Assembly: GCA_031291255.1 (NCBI GenBank)
Contig: JARLJN010000009.1
Span: 1 to 52,577, forward strand
Source: Gammaproteobacteria bacterium
GTDB taxonomy: Bacteria > Pseudomonadota > Gammaproteobacteria > DSM-16500
Length of the DNA: 52,577 nucleotides
Direction of reading: 5' to 3'
Within the stretch, counting starts at the first letter, position 1. Every line of letters starts with the position of its first letter. Under the pieces are notes generated by a model. That model was not told the DNA's origin, made no database searches, and saw nothing but the letters and a program-made list of their open reading frames with translations. Position numbers and translations under genes: made by a program. This document shows, piece after piece, positions 52,501-52,577 of this stretch.

Positions 52501-52577
<77 letters not shown>

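Overview
The window is about 52.6 kb of a low-GC gammaproteobacterial chromosome, apparently the end of a contig because it finishes in a long poly-A run. Gene content and order are gammaproteobacterial: mrcA divergent from a pil-aroK block, ubiC/ubiA, ftsY-ftsE-ftsX-rpoH, amgK-murU divergent from lptD-surA-pdxA, coaD-ferredoxin and argS-ftsN-hslV-hslU. AmgK/MurU recycling, a rubredoxin reductase beside ubiC and the HslV N-terminus starting MEQFRG-TT recall the Legionella/Coxiella/Pseudomonas side rather than the enterics. Placement in or near Legionellales is an inference. No rRNA, tRNA, prophage, IS transposase or CRISPR array was seen.

Layout. 1-6.1 kb (mostly minus): YheT-like hydrolase, hemE, a repetitive lipoprotein (plus strand), aroK, and a reduced type IV pilus assembly operon (pilM, a PilN/PilP-like hybrid, secretin). 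6.4-14.3 kb: mrcA, pdxB, ubiA and ubiC, then rubredoxin reductase and a DUF4143-type ATPase; palindromic repeats fill the ubiC-ubiA gap. 14.4-20.5 kb: MarC, a PH-like membrane protein, an MFS transporter, a small membrane peptide gene, two unrecognised proteins and a secreted Ntn-type amidase. 20.6-27.8 kb: trpS, rsmD, ftsYEX, a KADH-repeat periplasmic protein, an NRAMP-related transporter and rpoH. 27.9-31.8 kb: a hypothetical gene, comM, murU-amgK. 32-38.2 kb: lptD, surA, pdxA, tolC. 38.2-43.1 kb: a toxin-antitoxin pair, ferredoxin and coaD, a HolD-like gene, waaA, rpe, a VOC protein and a hypothetical gene. 43.2-47 kb: an unusual soluble hybrid histidine kinase, ansA and rpiA. 47.3-52 kb: hslU, hslV, ftsN-like and argS.

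The genes are mostly housekeeping, with strong themes of envelope biogenesis (mrcA, lptD, surA, tolC, waaA, amgK/murU, ftsEX, ftsN) and protein quality control (rpoH, hslVU, surA). Both pdxA and pdxB are present, consistent with the DXP-dependent pyridoxal phosphate route. The most notable signals are a perfect CIRCE operator (the HrcA site) just upstream of rpoH; a cytosolic hybrid kinase that has two kinase cores with complementary losses and ends in a CaaX-like Cys-Thr-Ile-Gln; a PilN/PilP hybrid with no PilO gene; and a dense set of palindromic repeat families, some nested in one another.
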